DNA of 64,000 bases from Piscicola geometra. Lineage: Eukaryota > Annelida > Clitellata > Hirudinida > Piscicolidae. The stretch is taken from positions 501,001 to 565,000 of the forward strand of contig CALSEQ010000043.1 of assembly GCA_943735955.1 (NCBI GenBank). The letters run 5' to 3'. Shown piece by piece: positions 47,701-62,000 of this stretch. The notes under the pieces were generated by a model, which saw nothing but the letters and a program-made list of their open reading frames with translations, was not told the origin of the DNA and searched no databases. Position 1 is the stretch's first letter. Each line of letters opens with the position of its first letter. Position numbers and translations under genes: made by a program.

Positions 47701-48665
47701 TGAGACAGTCCGAGGCCAATACGGCGCCAATTTTTTTACTTCTTTATCTTTACTCCCCATGCACCCCCACACCAAATCCTTTTTACCCCCCAACCAAACC
47801 TACAGGCAAATGGTTCTCCTCACTGTCTCACCCTAATCCCAACCCCACACACATGGACAGCGCGAAAGATCCATGGAGGATACACCGAACACCCCCACTG
47901 TTGTCACACAGCGATTTGTCACTTTCTCTGAAAGTTTCATTTCAATCGATAGGTGCCTCACCACTCTGTTGATAGCCTAGACGGCTGCTTTCCCTGTTTC
48001 CCTCGCCGGAAATTTTCCCTACTCTAGGGGATTTTTCCTACTAGAACTCTGGTGCTTTTCAGAAAATTTGTTTTCTGAACACCTCAGTATAGGATCAGAG
48101 AAGAGCTTAAGAGCCCGTCGAAACTCTGTGAGTGAGCGGATCCAAACGGTCCGGCGCCCAAAAAGTCCAACCGGCAATGGCCGCAAGGTTCTTTGCTCAG
48201 TACTTCAAGGATACCGGACAAAGTGGAACAGACCTTGCTCTATGTCAACCCGATCTAAAACCCCACAGGCTTGCATAGAGTGTAGGATCGGTCACTGCCC
48301 CTGGATGCCTATGATAGGCCGCTGATCCTTACTCCCACCCACACACATGAGACAGTCCGAGGCCAATACGGCGCCAATTTTTTTACTTCTTTATCTTTAC
48401 TCCCCATGCACCCCCACACCAAATCCTTTTTACCCCCCAACCAAACCTACAGGCAAATGGTTCTCCTCACTGTCTCACCCTAATCCCAACCCCACACACA
48501 TGGACAGCGCGAAAGATCCATGGAGGATACACCGAACACCCCCACTGTTGTCACACAGCGATTTGTCACTTTCTCTGAAAGTTTCATTTCAATCGATAGG
48601 TGCCTCACCACTCTGTTGATAGCCTAGACGGCTGCTTTCCCTGTTTCCCTCGCCGGAAATTTTCT
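44781..48665 (+). repeat. 1942-1943-bp trimer higher-order repeat, two copies (units 70-75)
   Basis: Units start at 44781, 45429, 46076, 46723, 47372 and 48019. Units 70 and 73 share a right end with GGATTCC, ATAAGCC, CTTCTGATTATC and CACGCTGAATCC. Units 71 and 74 share GAGAAAAGCTTAAG, a new HindIII site. Units 71, 72, 74 and 75 share TTCAAGG and ACCCGATCTAAAAC; 72 and 75 add CCTACTAGAAC. TTCAAGG is a CpG-to-CpA change giving TGA in the minus-strand frame. The left half of unit 70 is highly divergent (see findings). Confidence 0.95.
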
Positions 48666-51600
48666 CTACTCTAGGGGATTTTTCCTACTAGAACTCTAGT
48701 GCTTTTCAGAAAATTTGTTTTCTGAACACCTCAGTATAGGATCAGAAAAGAGCTTAAGAGACCGTCGAAACTCTGTGAGTGAGCGGATCCAAACGGTCCG
48801 GCGCCCAAAAAGTCCAACCGGCAATGGCCGCTAGGTTCTTTGCTCAGTACTTCGAGGATACCGGACAAAGTGGAACAGACCTTGCTCTATGTCAACCCGG
48901 GCTAAAACCCCACAGGCTTGCATAGAGTGTAGGATCGGTCACTGCCCCTGGATGCCTATGGTAGGCCGCTGATCCTTACTCCCACCCACACACATGAGAC
49001 AGTCCGAGACCAATACGGCGCCAAATTTTTTACTTCTTTATCTTTACTCCCCATGCACCCCCACACCAAATCCTTTTTACCCACCAACCAAACCTACAGG
49101 CAAATGGTTGTCCTCACTGTCTCACCCTAATCCCAACGCCACACACATGGACAGCGCGAAAGATCCATGGAGGATACACCGAACACCCCCACTGTTGTCA
49201 CACAGCGATTTGTCACTTTCTCTGAAAGTTTCATTTCGATCGATAGGTGCCTCACCACTCTGTTGATAGCCTAGACGGCTGCTTTCTCTGTTTCCCTCGC
49301 CGGAAATTTTCCCTACTCTAGGGGATTTTTCCTACGAGAACTCTGGTGCTTTTCAGAAAATTTGTTTTCTGAACACCTCAGTATAGGATCAGAGAAGAGC
49401 TTAAGAGCCCGTCGAAACTCTGTGAGTGAGTGGATCCAAACGGTCCGGCGCCCAAAAAGTCCAACCGGCAATGGCCGCAAGGTTCTTTGCTCAGTACTTC
49501 GAGGATACCGGGCAAAGTGGAACAGACCTTGCTCTATGTCAACCCGGGCTAAAACCCCACAGGCTTGCATAGAGTGTAGGATCGGTCACTGCCCCTGGAT
49601 GCCTATGATAGGCCGCTGATCCTTACTCCTACCCACACACATGAGACAGTCCGAGGCCAATACGGCGCCAATTTTTTTACTTCTTTATCTTTACTCCCCA
49701 TGCACCCCCACACCAAATCTTTTTTACCCCCCAACCAAACCTACAGGCAAATGGTTGTCCTCACTGTTTCACCCTTATCCCAACCCCACACACATGGACA
49801 GCGCGAAAGATCCATGGAGGATACACCGAACACCCCCACTGTTGTCACACAGCGATTTGTCACTTTCTCTGAAAGTTTAATTTCGATCGATAGGTGCCTC
49901 ACCACTCTGTTGATAGCCTAGACGGCTGCTTTCTCTGTTTCCCTCGCCGGAAATTTTCCCTACTCTAGGGGATTTTTCCTACGAGAACTCTGGTGCTTTT
50001 CAGAAAATTTGTTTTCTGAACACCTCAGTATAGGATCAGAGAAGAGCTTAAGAGCCCGTCGAAACTCTGTGAGTGAGTGGATCCAAACGGTCCGGCGCCC
50101 AAAAAGTCCAACCGACAATGGCCGCAAGGTTCTTTGCTCAGTACTTCGAGGATACCGGACAAAGTGGAACAGACCTTGCTCTATGTCAACCCGGGCTAAA
50201 ACCCCACAGGCTTGCATAGAGTGTAGGATCGGTCACTGCCCCTGGATGCCTATGATAGGCCGCTGATCCTTACTCCCACCCACACACATGAGACAGTCCG
50301 AGGCCAATACGGCGCCAATTTTTTTACTTCTTTATCTTTACTCCCCATGCACCCCCACACCAAATCCTTTTTACCCCCCAACCAAACCTACAAGCAAATG
50401 GTTGTCCTCACTGTCTCACCCTAATCCCAACCCCACACACATGGACAGCGCGAAAGATCCATGGAGGATACACCAAACACCCCCACTGTTGTCACACAGC
50501 GATTTGTCACTTTCTCTGAAAGTTTCATTTTGATCGATAGGTGCCTCACCACTCTGTTGATAGCCTAGACGGCTGCTTTCTCTGTTTCCCTCGCCGGAAA
50601 TTTTCCCTACTCTAGGGGATTTTTCCTACGAGAACTTTGGTGCTTTTCAGAAAATTTGTTTTCTGAACACCTCAGTATAGGATCAGAGAAGAGCTTAAGA
50701 GCCCGTCGAAACTCTGTGAGTGAGTGGACCCAAACGGTCCGGCGCCCAAAAAGTCCAACCGGCAATGGCCGCAAGGTTCTTTGCTCAGTACTTCGAGGAT
50801 ACCGGACAAAGTGGAACAGACCTTGCTCTATGTCAACCCGGGCTAAAACCCCACAGGCTTGCATAGAGTGTAGGATCGGTCACTGCCCCTGGATGCCTAT
50901 GGTAGGCCGCTGATCCTTACTCCCACCCACACACATGAGACAGTCCGAGGCCAATACGGCGCCAAATTTTTTACTTCTTTATCTTTACTCCCCATGCACC
51001 CCCACACCAAATCCTTTTTACCCACCAACCAAACCTACAGGCAAATGGTTGTCCTCACTGTCTCACCCTAATCCCAACGCCACACACATGGACAGCGCGA
51101 AAGATCCATGGAGGATACACCGAACACCCCCACTGTTGTCACACAGCGATTTGTCACTTTCTCTGAAAGTTTCATTTTGATCGATAGGTGCCTCACCACT
51201 CTGTTGATAGCCTAGACGGCTGCTTTCTCTGTTTCCCTCGCCGGAAATTTTCCCTACTCTAGGGGATTTTTCCTACGAGAACTCTGGTGCTTTTCAGAAA
51301 ATTTGTTTTCTGAACACCTCAGTATAGGATCAGAGAAGAGCTTAAGAGCCCGTCGAAACTCTGTGAGTGAGCGGATCCAAACGGTCCGGCGCCCAAAAAG
51401 TCCAACCGGCAATGGCCGCAAGGTTCTTTGCTCAGTACTTCGAGGATACCGGACAAAGTGGAACAGACCTTGCTCTATGTCAACCCGGGCTAAAACCCCA
51501 CAGGCTTGCATAGAGTGTAGGATCGGTCACTGCCCCTGGATGCCTATGATAGGCCGCTGATCCTTACTCCCACCCACACACATGAGACAGTCCGAGGCCA

Positions 51601-52547
51601 ATACGGCGCCAATTTTTTTACTTCTTTATCTTAAATCCTCATGCACCCATACACCAAATCCTTTTTACCCCCCAACCAAACCTACAGGCAAATGGTTGTC
51701 CTCACTGTCTCACCCTAATCCCAATCCCACACACATGGACAGCGCGAAAGATCCATGGAGGATACACCGAACACCCCCACTGTTGTCACACAGCGATTTG
51801 TCACTTTCTCTGAAAGTTTCATTTCGATCGATAGGTGCCTCACCACTCTGTTGATAGCCTAGACGGCTGCTTTCTCTGTTTCCCTCGCCGGAAATTTTCC
51901 CTACTCTAGGGGATTTTTCCTACGAGAACTCTGGTGCTTTTCAGAAAATTTGTTTTCTGAACACCTCAGTATAGGATCAGAGAAGAGCTTAAGAGCCCGT
52001 CGAAACTCTGTGAGTGAGTGGATCCAAACGGTCCGGCGCCCAAAAAGTCCAACCGGCAATGGCCGCAAGGTTCTTTGCTCAGTACTTCGAGGATACCGGA
52101 CAAAGTGGAACAGACCTTGCTCTATGTCAACCAGGGCCAAAACCCCACAGGCTTGCATAGAGTGTAGGATCGGTCACTGCCCCTGGATGCCTATGATAGG
52201 CCGCTGATCCTTACTCCTACCCACACACATGAGACAGTCCGAGGCCAATACGGCGCCAATTTTTTTACTTCTTTATCTTTACTCCCCATGCACCCCCACA
52301 CCAAATCCTTTTTACCCCCCAACCAAACCTACAGGCAAATGGTTGTCCTCACTGTCTCACCCTAATCCCAACCCCACACACATGGACAGCGCGAAAGATC
52401 CATGGAGGATACACCGAACACCCCCACTGTTGTCACACAGCGATTTGTCACTTTCTCTGAAAGTTTCATTCCGATCGATAGGTGCCTCACCACTCTGTTG
52501 ATAGCCTAGACGGCTGCTTTCTCTGTTTCCCTCGCCGGAAATTTTCC
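48666..52547 (+). repeat. late-family monomers 76-81
   Basis: Units start at 48666, 49313, 49960, 50607, 51254 and 51901, all 647 bp. GAGTGAGTGG replaces GAGTGAGCGG in units 77, 78, 79 (as GAGTGGACC) and 81. Units 76 and 79 are 1941 bp apart and share a rare right-hand set: ATGGTAGGCC, CGCCAAATTTTTTAC, ACCCACCAACC and CCAACGCCAC. Unit 77 has ACCGGGCAAAG, otherwise seen only in unit 73. Confidence 0.93.
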
Positions 52548-55500
52548 CTACTCTAGGGGATTTTTCCTACGAGAACTCTGGGGCTTTTCAGAAAATTTGT
52601 TTTCTGAACACCTCAGTATAGGATCAGAGAAGAGCTTAAGAGCCCGTCGAAACTCTGTGAGTGAGTGGATCCAAACGGTCCGGCGCCCAAAAAGTCCAAC
52701 CGGCAATGGCCGCAAGGTTCTTTGCTCAGTACTTCGAGAATACCGGACAAAGTGGAACAGACCTTGCTCTATGTCAACCCGGGCTAAAACCCCACAGGCT
52801 TGCATAGAGTGTAGGATCGGTCACTGCCCCTGGATGCCTATGATAGGCCGCTGATCCTTACTTCCACCCACACACATGAGACAGTCCGAGGCCAATACGG
52901 CGCCAATTTTTTCACTTCTTTATCTTTAATCCTCATGCACCCCCACACCAAATCCTTTTTACCCTCGAACCAAACCTACAGGCAAATGGTTGTCCTCACT
53001 GTCTCACCCTAATCCCAACCCCACACACATGGACAGCGCTAAAGATCCATGGAGGATACACCGAACACCCCCACTGTTGTCACACAGCGATTTGTCACTT
53101 TCTCTGAAAGTTTCATTTCGATCGATAGGTGCCTCACCACTCTGTTGATAGCCTAGACGGCTGCTTTCTCTGTTTCCCTCGCCGGAAATTTTTCCTACTC
53201 TAGGGGATTTTTCCTACGAGAACTCTGGTGCTTTTCAGAAAATTTGTTTTCTGAACACCTCAGTATAGGATCAGAGAAGAGCTTAAGAGCCCGTCGAAAC
53301 TCTGTGAGTGAGTGGATCCAAACGGTCCGGTGCCCAAAAAGTCCAACCGGCAATGGCCGCAAGGTTCTTTGCTCAGTACTTCAAGGATACCGGACAAAGT
53401 GGAACAGACCTTGCTCTATGTCAACCCGGGCTAAAACCCCACAGGCTTGCATAGAGTGTAGGATCGGTCACTGCCCCTGGATGCCTATGATAGGCCGCTG
53501 ATCCTTACTCCCAACCACACACATGAGACAGTCCGAGGCCAATACGGCGCCAATTTTTTTACTTCTTTATCTTTAATCCTCATGCACCCCCACACCAAAT
53601 CCTTTTTACCCCCCAACCAAACCTACAGGCAAATGGTTGTCCTCACTGTTTCACCCTAATCCCAACCCCACACACATAGACAGCGCGAAAGATCCATGGA
53701 GGATACACCGAACACCCCCACTGTTGTCACACAGCGATTTGTCACTTTCTCTGAAAGTTTCATTTCGATCGATAGGTGCCTCACCACTCTGTTGATAGCC
53801 TAGATGGCTGCTTTCTCTGTTTCCCTCGCCGGAAATTTTCCCTACTCTAGGGGATTTTTCCTACGAGAACTCTGGTGCTTTTCAGAAAATTTGTTTTCTG
53901 AACACCTCAGTATAGGATCAGAGAAGAGCTTAAGAGCCCGTCGAAACTCTGTGAGTGAGCGGATCCAAACGGTCCGGCGCCCAAAATGTCCAACCGGCAA
54001 TGGCCGCAAGGTTCTTTGCCCAGTACTTCGAGGATACCGGACAAAGTGGAACAGACCTTGCTCTATGTCAACCCGGGCTAAAACCCCACAGGCTTGCATA
54101 GAGTGTAGGATCGGTCACTGCCCCTGGATGCCTATGATAGACCGCTGATCCTTACTCCCACCCACACACATGAGACAGTCCGAGGCCAATACGGCGCCAA
54201 TTTTTTTACTTCTTTATCTTTAATCCTCATGCACCCCCACACCAAATCCTTTTTACCCCCCAACCAAACCTACAGGCAAATGGTTGTCCTCACTGTCTCA
54301 CCCTAATCCCAACCCCACACACATGGACAGCGCGAAAGATCCATGGAGGATACACCGAACGCCCCCACTGTTGTCACACAGCGATTTGTCACTTTCTCTG
54401 AAAGTTTCATTTCGATCGATAGGTGCCTCACCACTCTGTTGATAGCCTAGACGGCTGCTTTCTCTGTTTCCCTCGCCGGAAATTTTCCCTACTCTAGGGG
54501 ATTTTTCCTACGAGAACTCTGGTGCTTTTCAGAAAATTTGTTTTCTGAACACCTCAGTATAGGATCAGAAAAGAGCTTAAGAGCCCGTCGAAACTCTGTG
54601 AGTGAGCGGATCCAAACGGTCCGGCGCCCAAAAATTCCAACCGGCAATGGCCGCAAGGTTCTTTGCCCAGTACTTCGAGGATACCGGACAAAGTGGAACA
54701 GACCTTGCTCTATGTCAACCCGGGCTAAAACCCCACAGGCTTGCATAGAGTGTAGGATCGGTCACTGCCCCTGGATGCCTATGATAGGCCGCTGATCCTT
54801 ACTCCCACCCACACACATGAGACAGTCCGAGGCCAATACGGCGCCAATTTTTTTACTTCTTTATCTTTAATCCTCATGCACCCCCACACCAAATCCTTTT
54901 TACCCCCCAACCAAACCTACAGGCAAATGGTTGTCCTCACTGTCTCACCCTAATCCCAACCCCACACACATGGACAGCGCGAAAGATCCATGGAGGATAC
55001 ACCGAACACCCCCACTGTTGTCACACAGCGATTTGTCACTTTCTCTGAAAGTTTCATTTCGATCGATAGGTGCCTCACCACTCTGTTGATAGCCTAGACG
55101 GCTGCTTTCTCTGTTTCCCTCGCCGGAAATTTTCCCTACTCTAGGGGATTTTTCCTACGAGAACTCTGGTGCTTTTCAGAAAATTTGTTTTCTGAACACC
55201 TCAGTATAGGATCAGAGAAGAGCTTAAGAGCCCGTCGAAACTCTGTGAGTGAGTGGATCCAAACGGTCCGGCGCCCAAAAAGTCCAACCGGCAATGGCCG
55301 CAAGGTTCTTTGCTCAGTACTTTGAGGATACCGGACAAAGTGGAACAGACCTTGCTCTATGTCAACCCGGGCTAAAACCCCACAGGCTTGCATAGAGTGT
55401 AGGATCGGTCACTGCCCCTGGATGCCTATGATAGGCCGCTGATCCTTACTCCCACCCACACACATGAGACAGTCCGAGGCCAAAACGGCGCCAATTTTTT

Positions 55501-57076
55501 TACTTCTTTATCTTTACTCCCCATGCACCCCCACACCAAATCCTTTTTACCCCCCAACCAAACCTACAGGCAAATGGTTGTCCTCACTGTCTCACCCTAA
55601 TCCCAACCCCACACACATGGACAGCGCGAAAGATCCATGGAGGATACACCGAACACCCCCACTGTTGTCACACAGCGATTTGTCACTTTCTCTGAAAGTT
55701 TCATTCCGATCGATAGGTGCCTCACCACTCTGTTGATAGCCTAGACGGCTGCTTTCTCTGTTTCCCTCGCCGGAAATTTTCCCTACTCTAGGGGATTTTT
55801 CCTACGAGAACTCTGGTGCTTTTCAGAAAATTTGTTTTCTGAACACCTCAGTATAGGATCAGAGAAGAGCTTAAGAGCCCGTCGAAACTCTGTGAGTGAG
55901 TGGATCCAAACAGTCCGGCGCCCAAAAAGTCCAACCGGCAATGGCCGCAAGGTTCTTTGCTCAGTACTTCGAGAATACCGGACAAAGTGGAACCTACCTT
56001 GCTCTATGTCAACCCGGGCTAAAACCTCACAGGCTTGCATAGAGTGTAGGATCGGTCACTGCCCCTGGATGCCTATGATAGGCCGCTGATCCTTACTTCC
56101 ACCCACACACATGAGACAGTCCGAGGCCAATACGGCGCCAATTTTTTCACTTCTTTATCTTTAATCCTCATGCACCCCCACACCAAATCCTTTTTACCCT
56201 CGAACCAAACCTACAGGCAAATGGTTGTCCTCACTGTCTCACCCTAATCCCAACCCCACACACATGGACAGCGCTAAAGATCCATGGAGGATACACCGAA
56301 CACCCCCACTGTTGTCACACAGCTATTTGTCACTTTCTCTGAAAGTTTCATTTCGATCGATAGGTGCCTCACCACTCTGTTGATAGCCTAGACGGCTGCT
56401 TTCTCTGTTTCCCTCGCCGGAAATTTTCCCTACTCTAGGGGATTTTTCCTACGAGAACTCTGGTGCTTTTCAGAAAATTTGTTTTCTGAACACCTCAGTA
56501 TAGGATCAGAGAAGAGCTTAAGAGCCCGTCGAAACTCTGTGAGTGAGTGGATCCAAACGGTCCGGCGCCCAAAAAGTCCAACCGGCAATGGCCGCAAGGT
56601 TCTTTGCTCAGTACTTTGAGGATACCGGACAAAGTGGAACAGACCTTGCTCTATGTCAACCCGGGCTAAAACCCCACAGGCTTGCATAGAGTGTAGGATC
56701 GGTCACTGCCCCTGGATGCCTATGATAGGCCGCTGATCCTTACTCCCACCCACACACATGAGACAGTCCGAGGCCAAAACGGCGCCAATTTTTTTACTTC
56801 TTTATCTTTACTCCCCATGCACCCCCACACCAAATCCTTTTTACCCCCCAACCAAACCTACAGGCAAATGGTTGTCCTCACTGTCTCACCCTAATCCCAA
56901 CCCCACACACATGGACAGCGCGAAAGATCCATGGAGGATACACCGAACACCCCCACTGTTGTCACACAGCGATTTGTCACTTTCTCTGAAAGTTTCATTT
57001 CGATCGATAGGTGCCTCACCACTCTGTTGATAGCCTAGACGGCTGCTTTCTCTGTTTCCCTCGCCGGAAATTTTCC
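52548..57076 (+). repeat. late-family monomers 82-88 with 2- and 5-unit duplications
   Basis: Units start at 52548, 53195, 53842, 54489, 55136, 55783 and 56430, all 647 bp. Units 82 and 87 (3235 bp apart) share CATTCCGATCG upstream, CGAGAATACC, TTACTTCCACC, TTTTTTCAC, CCCTCGAACC and GCGCTAAAG. Units 86 and 88 (1294 bp apart) share TACTTTGAGG and CCAAAACGGCGCC. Units 84 and 85 have TTGCCCAG for TTGCTCAG, marking a subtype that becomes common after 57 kb. Confidence 0.93.
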
Positions 57077-59008
57077 CTACTCTAGGGGATTTTTCCTACG
57101 AGAACTCTGGTGCTTTTCAGAAAATTTGTTTTCTGAACACCTCAGTATAGGATCAGAGAAGAGCTTAAGAGCCCGTCGAAACTCTGTGAGTGAGCGGATC
57201 CAAACGGTCCGGCGCCCAAAAAGTCCAACCGGCAATGGCCGCAAGGTTCTTTGCCCAGTACTTCGAGGATACCGGACAAAGTGGAACAGACCTTGCTCTA
57301 TGTCAACCCGGGCTAAAACCCCACAGGCTTGCATAGAGTGTAGGATCGGTCACTGCCCCTGGTTCCTATGATAGGCCGCTGATCCTTACTCCCACCCACA
57401 CACATGAGACAGTCCGAAGCCAATACGGCGCCAATTTTTTTACTTCTTTATCTTTAATCCTCATGCACCCCCACACCAAATCCTTTTTACCCCCCAACCA
57501 AACCTACAGGCAAATGGTTGTCCTCACTGTCTCACCCTAATCCCAACCCCACACACATGGACAGCGCGAAAGATCCATGGAGGATACACCGAACACCCCC
57601 ACTGTTGTCACACAGCGATTTGTCACATTCTCTGAAAGTTTCATTTCGATCGATAGGTGCCTCACCACTCTGTTGATAGCCAAGACGGCTGCTTTCTCTG
57701 TTTCCCTCGCCGGAAATTTTCCCTACTCTAGGGGATTTTTCCTACGAGATCTCTGGTGCTTTTCAGAAAAATTGTTTGCTGAACACCTCAGTATAGGATC
57801 AGAGAAGAGCTTAAGAGCCCGTCGAAACTCTGTGAGTGAGCGGATCCAAACGGTCCGGCGCCCAAAAAGTCCAACCGGCAATGGCCGCAAGGTTCTTTGC
57901 CCAGTACTTCGAGGATACCGGACAAAGTGGAACAGACCTTGCTCTATGTCAACCCGGGCTAAAACCCCACAGGCTTGCATAGAGTGTAGGATCGGTCACT
58001 GCCCCTGGATGCCTATGATAGGCCGCTGATCCTTACTCCCACCCACACACATGAGACAGTCCGAGGCCAATACGGCGCCAATTTTTTTACTTTTTTATCT
58101 TTAATCCTCATGCACCCCCACACCAAATCCTTTTTACCCCTCAACCAAACCTACAGGCAAATGGTTGTCCTCACTGTCTCACCCTAATCCCAACCCCACA
58201 CACATGGACAGCGCGAAAGATCCATGGAGGATACACCGAACTGTTGTCACACAGCGATTTGTCACTTTCTCTGAAAGTTTCATTTCGATCGGTAGGTGCC
58301 TCACCACTCTGTTGATAGCCTAGACGGCTGCTTCCTCTGTTTCCCTCGCCGGAAATTTTCCCAACTCTAGGGGATTTTTCCTACGAGAACTCTGGTGCTT
58401 TTCAGAAAATTTGTTTTCTGAACACCTCAGTATAGGATCAGAGAAGAGCTTAAGAGCCCGTCGTAACTCTGTGAGTGAGCGGATCCAAACGGTCCGGCGC
58501 CCAAAAAGTCCAACCGGCAATGGCCGCAAAGTTCTTTGCCCAGTACTTCGAGGATACCGGACAAAGTGGAACAGACCTTGCTCTATGTCAACCCGGGCTA
58601 AAACCCCACAGGCTTGCATAGAGTGTAGGATCGGTCACTGCCCCTGGATGCCTAAGATAGGCCGCTGATCCTTTTTCCCACCCACACACATGAGACAGTC
58701 CGAGGCCAATACGGCGCCAATTTTTTTACTTTTTTATCTTTAATCCTAATGCACCCCCACACCAAATCCTTTTTACCCCTCAACCAAACCTACAGGCAAA
58801 TGGTTGTCCTCACTGTCTCACCCTAATCCCAACCCCACACACATGGACAGCGCGAAAGATCCATGGAGGATACACCGAACACCCCCACTGTTGTCACACA
58901 GCGATTTGTCACTTTCTCTGAAAGTTTCATTTCGATCGATAGGTGCTTCACCACTCTGTTGATAGCCTAGACGGCTGCTTTCTCTGTTTCCCTCGCCGGA
59001 AATTTTCC
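57077..59008 (+). repeat. TTGCCCAG-type monomers 89-91 with indels
   Basis: Units start at 57077, 57723 and 58362. All have TTGCCCAG and AATCCTCATGC or a close variant. Unit 89 is 646 bp because of CTGGTTCC. Unit 90 is 639 bp because 8 bp of the CACCCCCAC run are lost (junction 58240/58241). Unit 90 also has a degraded hairpin (AAAAATTGTTTGCTG). A TAG-to-AAG change just upstream of it (GCCAAGACGG) joins two plus-strand frames into a 150-codon open frame (57577-58029) of no evident meaning. Confidence 0.93.
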
Positions 59009-62000
59009 CTACTCTAGGGGATTTTTCCTACGAGAACTCTGGTGCTTTTCAGAAAATTTGTTTTCTGAACACCTCAGTATAGGATCAGAGAAGAGCTTAA
59101 GAGCCCGTCGAAACTCTGTGAGTGAGTGGATCCAAACGGTCCGGCGCCCAAAAAGTCCAACCGGCAATGGCCGCAAGGTTCTTTGCTCAGTACTTCGAGG
59201 ATACCGGACAAAGTGGAACAGACCTTGCTCTATGTCAACCCGGGCTAAAACCCCACAGGCCTGCATAGAGTGTAGGATCGGTCACTGCCCCTGGATGCCT
59301 ATGATAGGCCGCTGATCCTTACTCCCACCCACACACATGAGACAGTCCGAGGCCAATAAGGCGCCAATTTTTTTACTTTTTTATCTCTAATCCTCATGCA
59401 CCCCCACACCAAATCCTTTTTACCCCCCAACCAAACCTTCAGGCAAATGGTTGTCCTCACTGTCTCACCCTAATCCCAACCCCACACACATGGACAGCGC
59501 GAAAGATCCATGGAGGATACACCGAACACCCCCACTGTTGTCACACAGCGATTTGTCACTTTCTCTGAAAGTTTCATTTCGATCGATAGGTGCCTCACCA
59601 CTCTGTTGATAGCCTAGACGGCTGCTTTCTCTGTTTCCCTCGCCGGAAATTTTCCCTACTCTAGGGGATTTTTCCTACGAGAACTCTGGTGCTTTTCAGA
59701 AAATTTGTTTTCTGAACACCTCAGTATAGGATCAGAGAAGAGCTTAAGAGCCCGTCGAAACTCTGTGAGTGAGTGGATCCAAACGGTCCGGCGCCCAAAA
59801 AGTCCAACCTGCAATGGCCGCAAGGTTCTTTGCTCAGTACTTCGAGGATACCGGACAAAGTGGAACAGACCTTGCTCTATGTCAACCCGGGCTAAAACCC
59901 CACAGGCTTGCATAGAGTGTAGGATCGGTCACTGCCCCTGGATGCCTATGATAGGCCGCTGATCCTTACTCCCACCCACACACATGAGACAGTCCGAGGC
60001 CAATACGGCGCCAATTTTTTTACTTCTTTATCTTTGCTCCCCATGCACCCCCACACCAAATCCTTTTTACCCCCCAACCAAACCTACAGGCAAATGGTTG
60101 TCCTCACTGTCTCACCCTAATCCCAACCCCACACACATGGACAGCGCGAAAGATCCATGGAGGATACACCGAACACCCCCACTGTTGTCACACAGCGATT
60201 TGTCACTTTCTCTGAAAGTTTCATTTCGATCGATAGGTGCTTCACCACTCTGTTGATAGCCTAGACGGCTGCTTTCTCTGTTTCCCTCGCCGGAAATTTT
60301 CCCTACTCTAGGGGATTTTTCCTACGAGAACTCTGGTGCTTTTCAGAAAATTTGTTTTCTGAACACCTCAGTATAGGATCAGAGAAGAGCTTAAGAGCCC
60401 GTCGAAACTCTGTGAGTGAGCGGATCCGAACGGTCCGGCGCCCAAAAAGTCCAACCGGCAATGGCCGCAAGGTTCTTTGCTCAGTACTTCGAGGATACCG
60501 GACAAAGTGGAACAGACCTTGCTCTATGTCAACCCGGGCTAAAACCCCACAGGCTTGCATAGAGTGTAGGATCGGTCACTGTCCCTGGATGCCTATGATA
60601 GGCCGCTGATCCTTACTCCCACCCACACACATGAGACAGTCCGAGGCCAATACGGCGCCAATTTTTTTACTTCTTTATCTTTGCTCCCCATGCACCCCCA
60701 CACCAAATCCTTTTTACCCCCCAACCAAACCTACAGGCAAATGGTTGTCCTCACTGTCTCACCCTTATCCCAACCCCACACACATGGACAGCGCGAAAGA
60801 TCCATGGAGGATACACCGAACACCCCCACTGTTGTCACACAGCGATTTGTCACTTTCTCTGAAAGTTTCATTTCGATCGATAGGTGCCTCACCACTCTGT
60901 TGATAGCCTAGACGGCTGCTTTCTCTGTTTCCCTCGCCGGAAATTTTCCCTACTCTAGGGGATTTTTCCTACGAGAACTCTGGTGCTTTTCAGAAAATTT
61001 GTTTTCTGAACACCTCAGTATAGGATCAGAGAAGAGCTTAAGAGCCCGTCGAAACTCTGTGAGTGAGTGGATCCAAACGGTCCGGCGCCCAAAAAGTCCA
61101 ACCGGCAATGGCCGCAAGGTTCTTTGCTCAGTACTTCGAGGATACCGGACAAAGTGGAACAGACCTTGCTCTATGTCAACCCGGGCTAAAACCCCACAGG
61201 CTTGCATAGAGTGTAGGATCGGTCACTGCCCCTGGATGCCTATGATAGGCCGCTGATCCTTACTCCCACCCACACACATGAGACAGTCCGAGGCCAATAC
61301 GGCGCCAATTTTTTTACTTCTTTATCTTTGCTCCCCATGCACCCCCACACCAAATCCTTTTTACCCCCCAACCAAACCTACAGGCAAATGGTTGTCCTCA
61401 CTGTCTCACCCTAATCCCAACCCCACACACATGGACAGCGCGAAAGATCCATGGAGGATACACCGAGCACCCCCACTGTTGTCACACAGCGATTTGTCAC
61501 TTTCTCTGAAAGTTTCATTTCGATCGATATGTGCCTCACCACTCTGTTTATAGCCTAGACGGCTGCTTTCTCTGTTTCCCTCGCCGGAAATTTTCCCTAC
61601 TCTAGGGGATTTTTCCTACGTGAACTCTGGTGCTTTTCAGAAAATTTGTTTTCTGAACACCTCAGTATAGGATCAGAGAAGAGCTTAAGAGCCCGTCGAA
61701 ACTCTGTGAGTGAGCGGATCCAAACGGTCCGGCGCCCAAAAAGTCCAACCGGCAATGGCCGCAAGGTTCTTTGCCCAGTACTTCGAGGATACCGGACAAA
61801 GTGGAACAGACCTTGCTCTATGTCAACCCGGGCTAAAACCCCACAGGCTTGCATAGAGTGTAGGATCGGTCACTGCCCCTGGATGCCTATGATAGGCCGC
61901 TGATCCTTACTCCCACCCACACAGATGAGACAGTCCGAAGCCAATACGGCGCCAATTTTTTTCCTTCTTTATCTTTGCTCCCCATGCACCCCCACACCAA

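Noticed and set aside
57577..58029. 150-codon plus-strand open frame
   Set aside because: It is two repeat frames joined by a single TAG-to-AAG change in one unit, beginning at a non-ATG codon.
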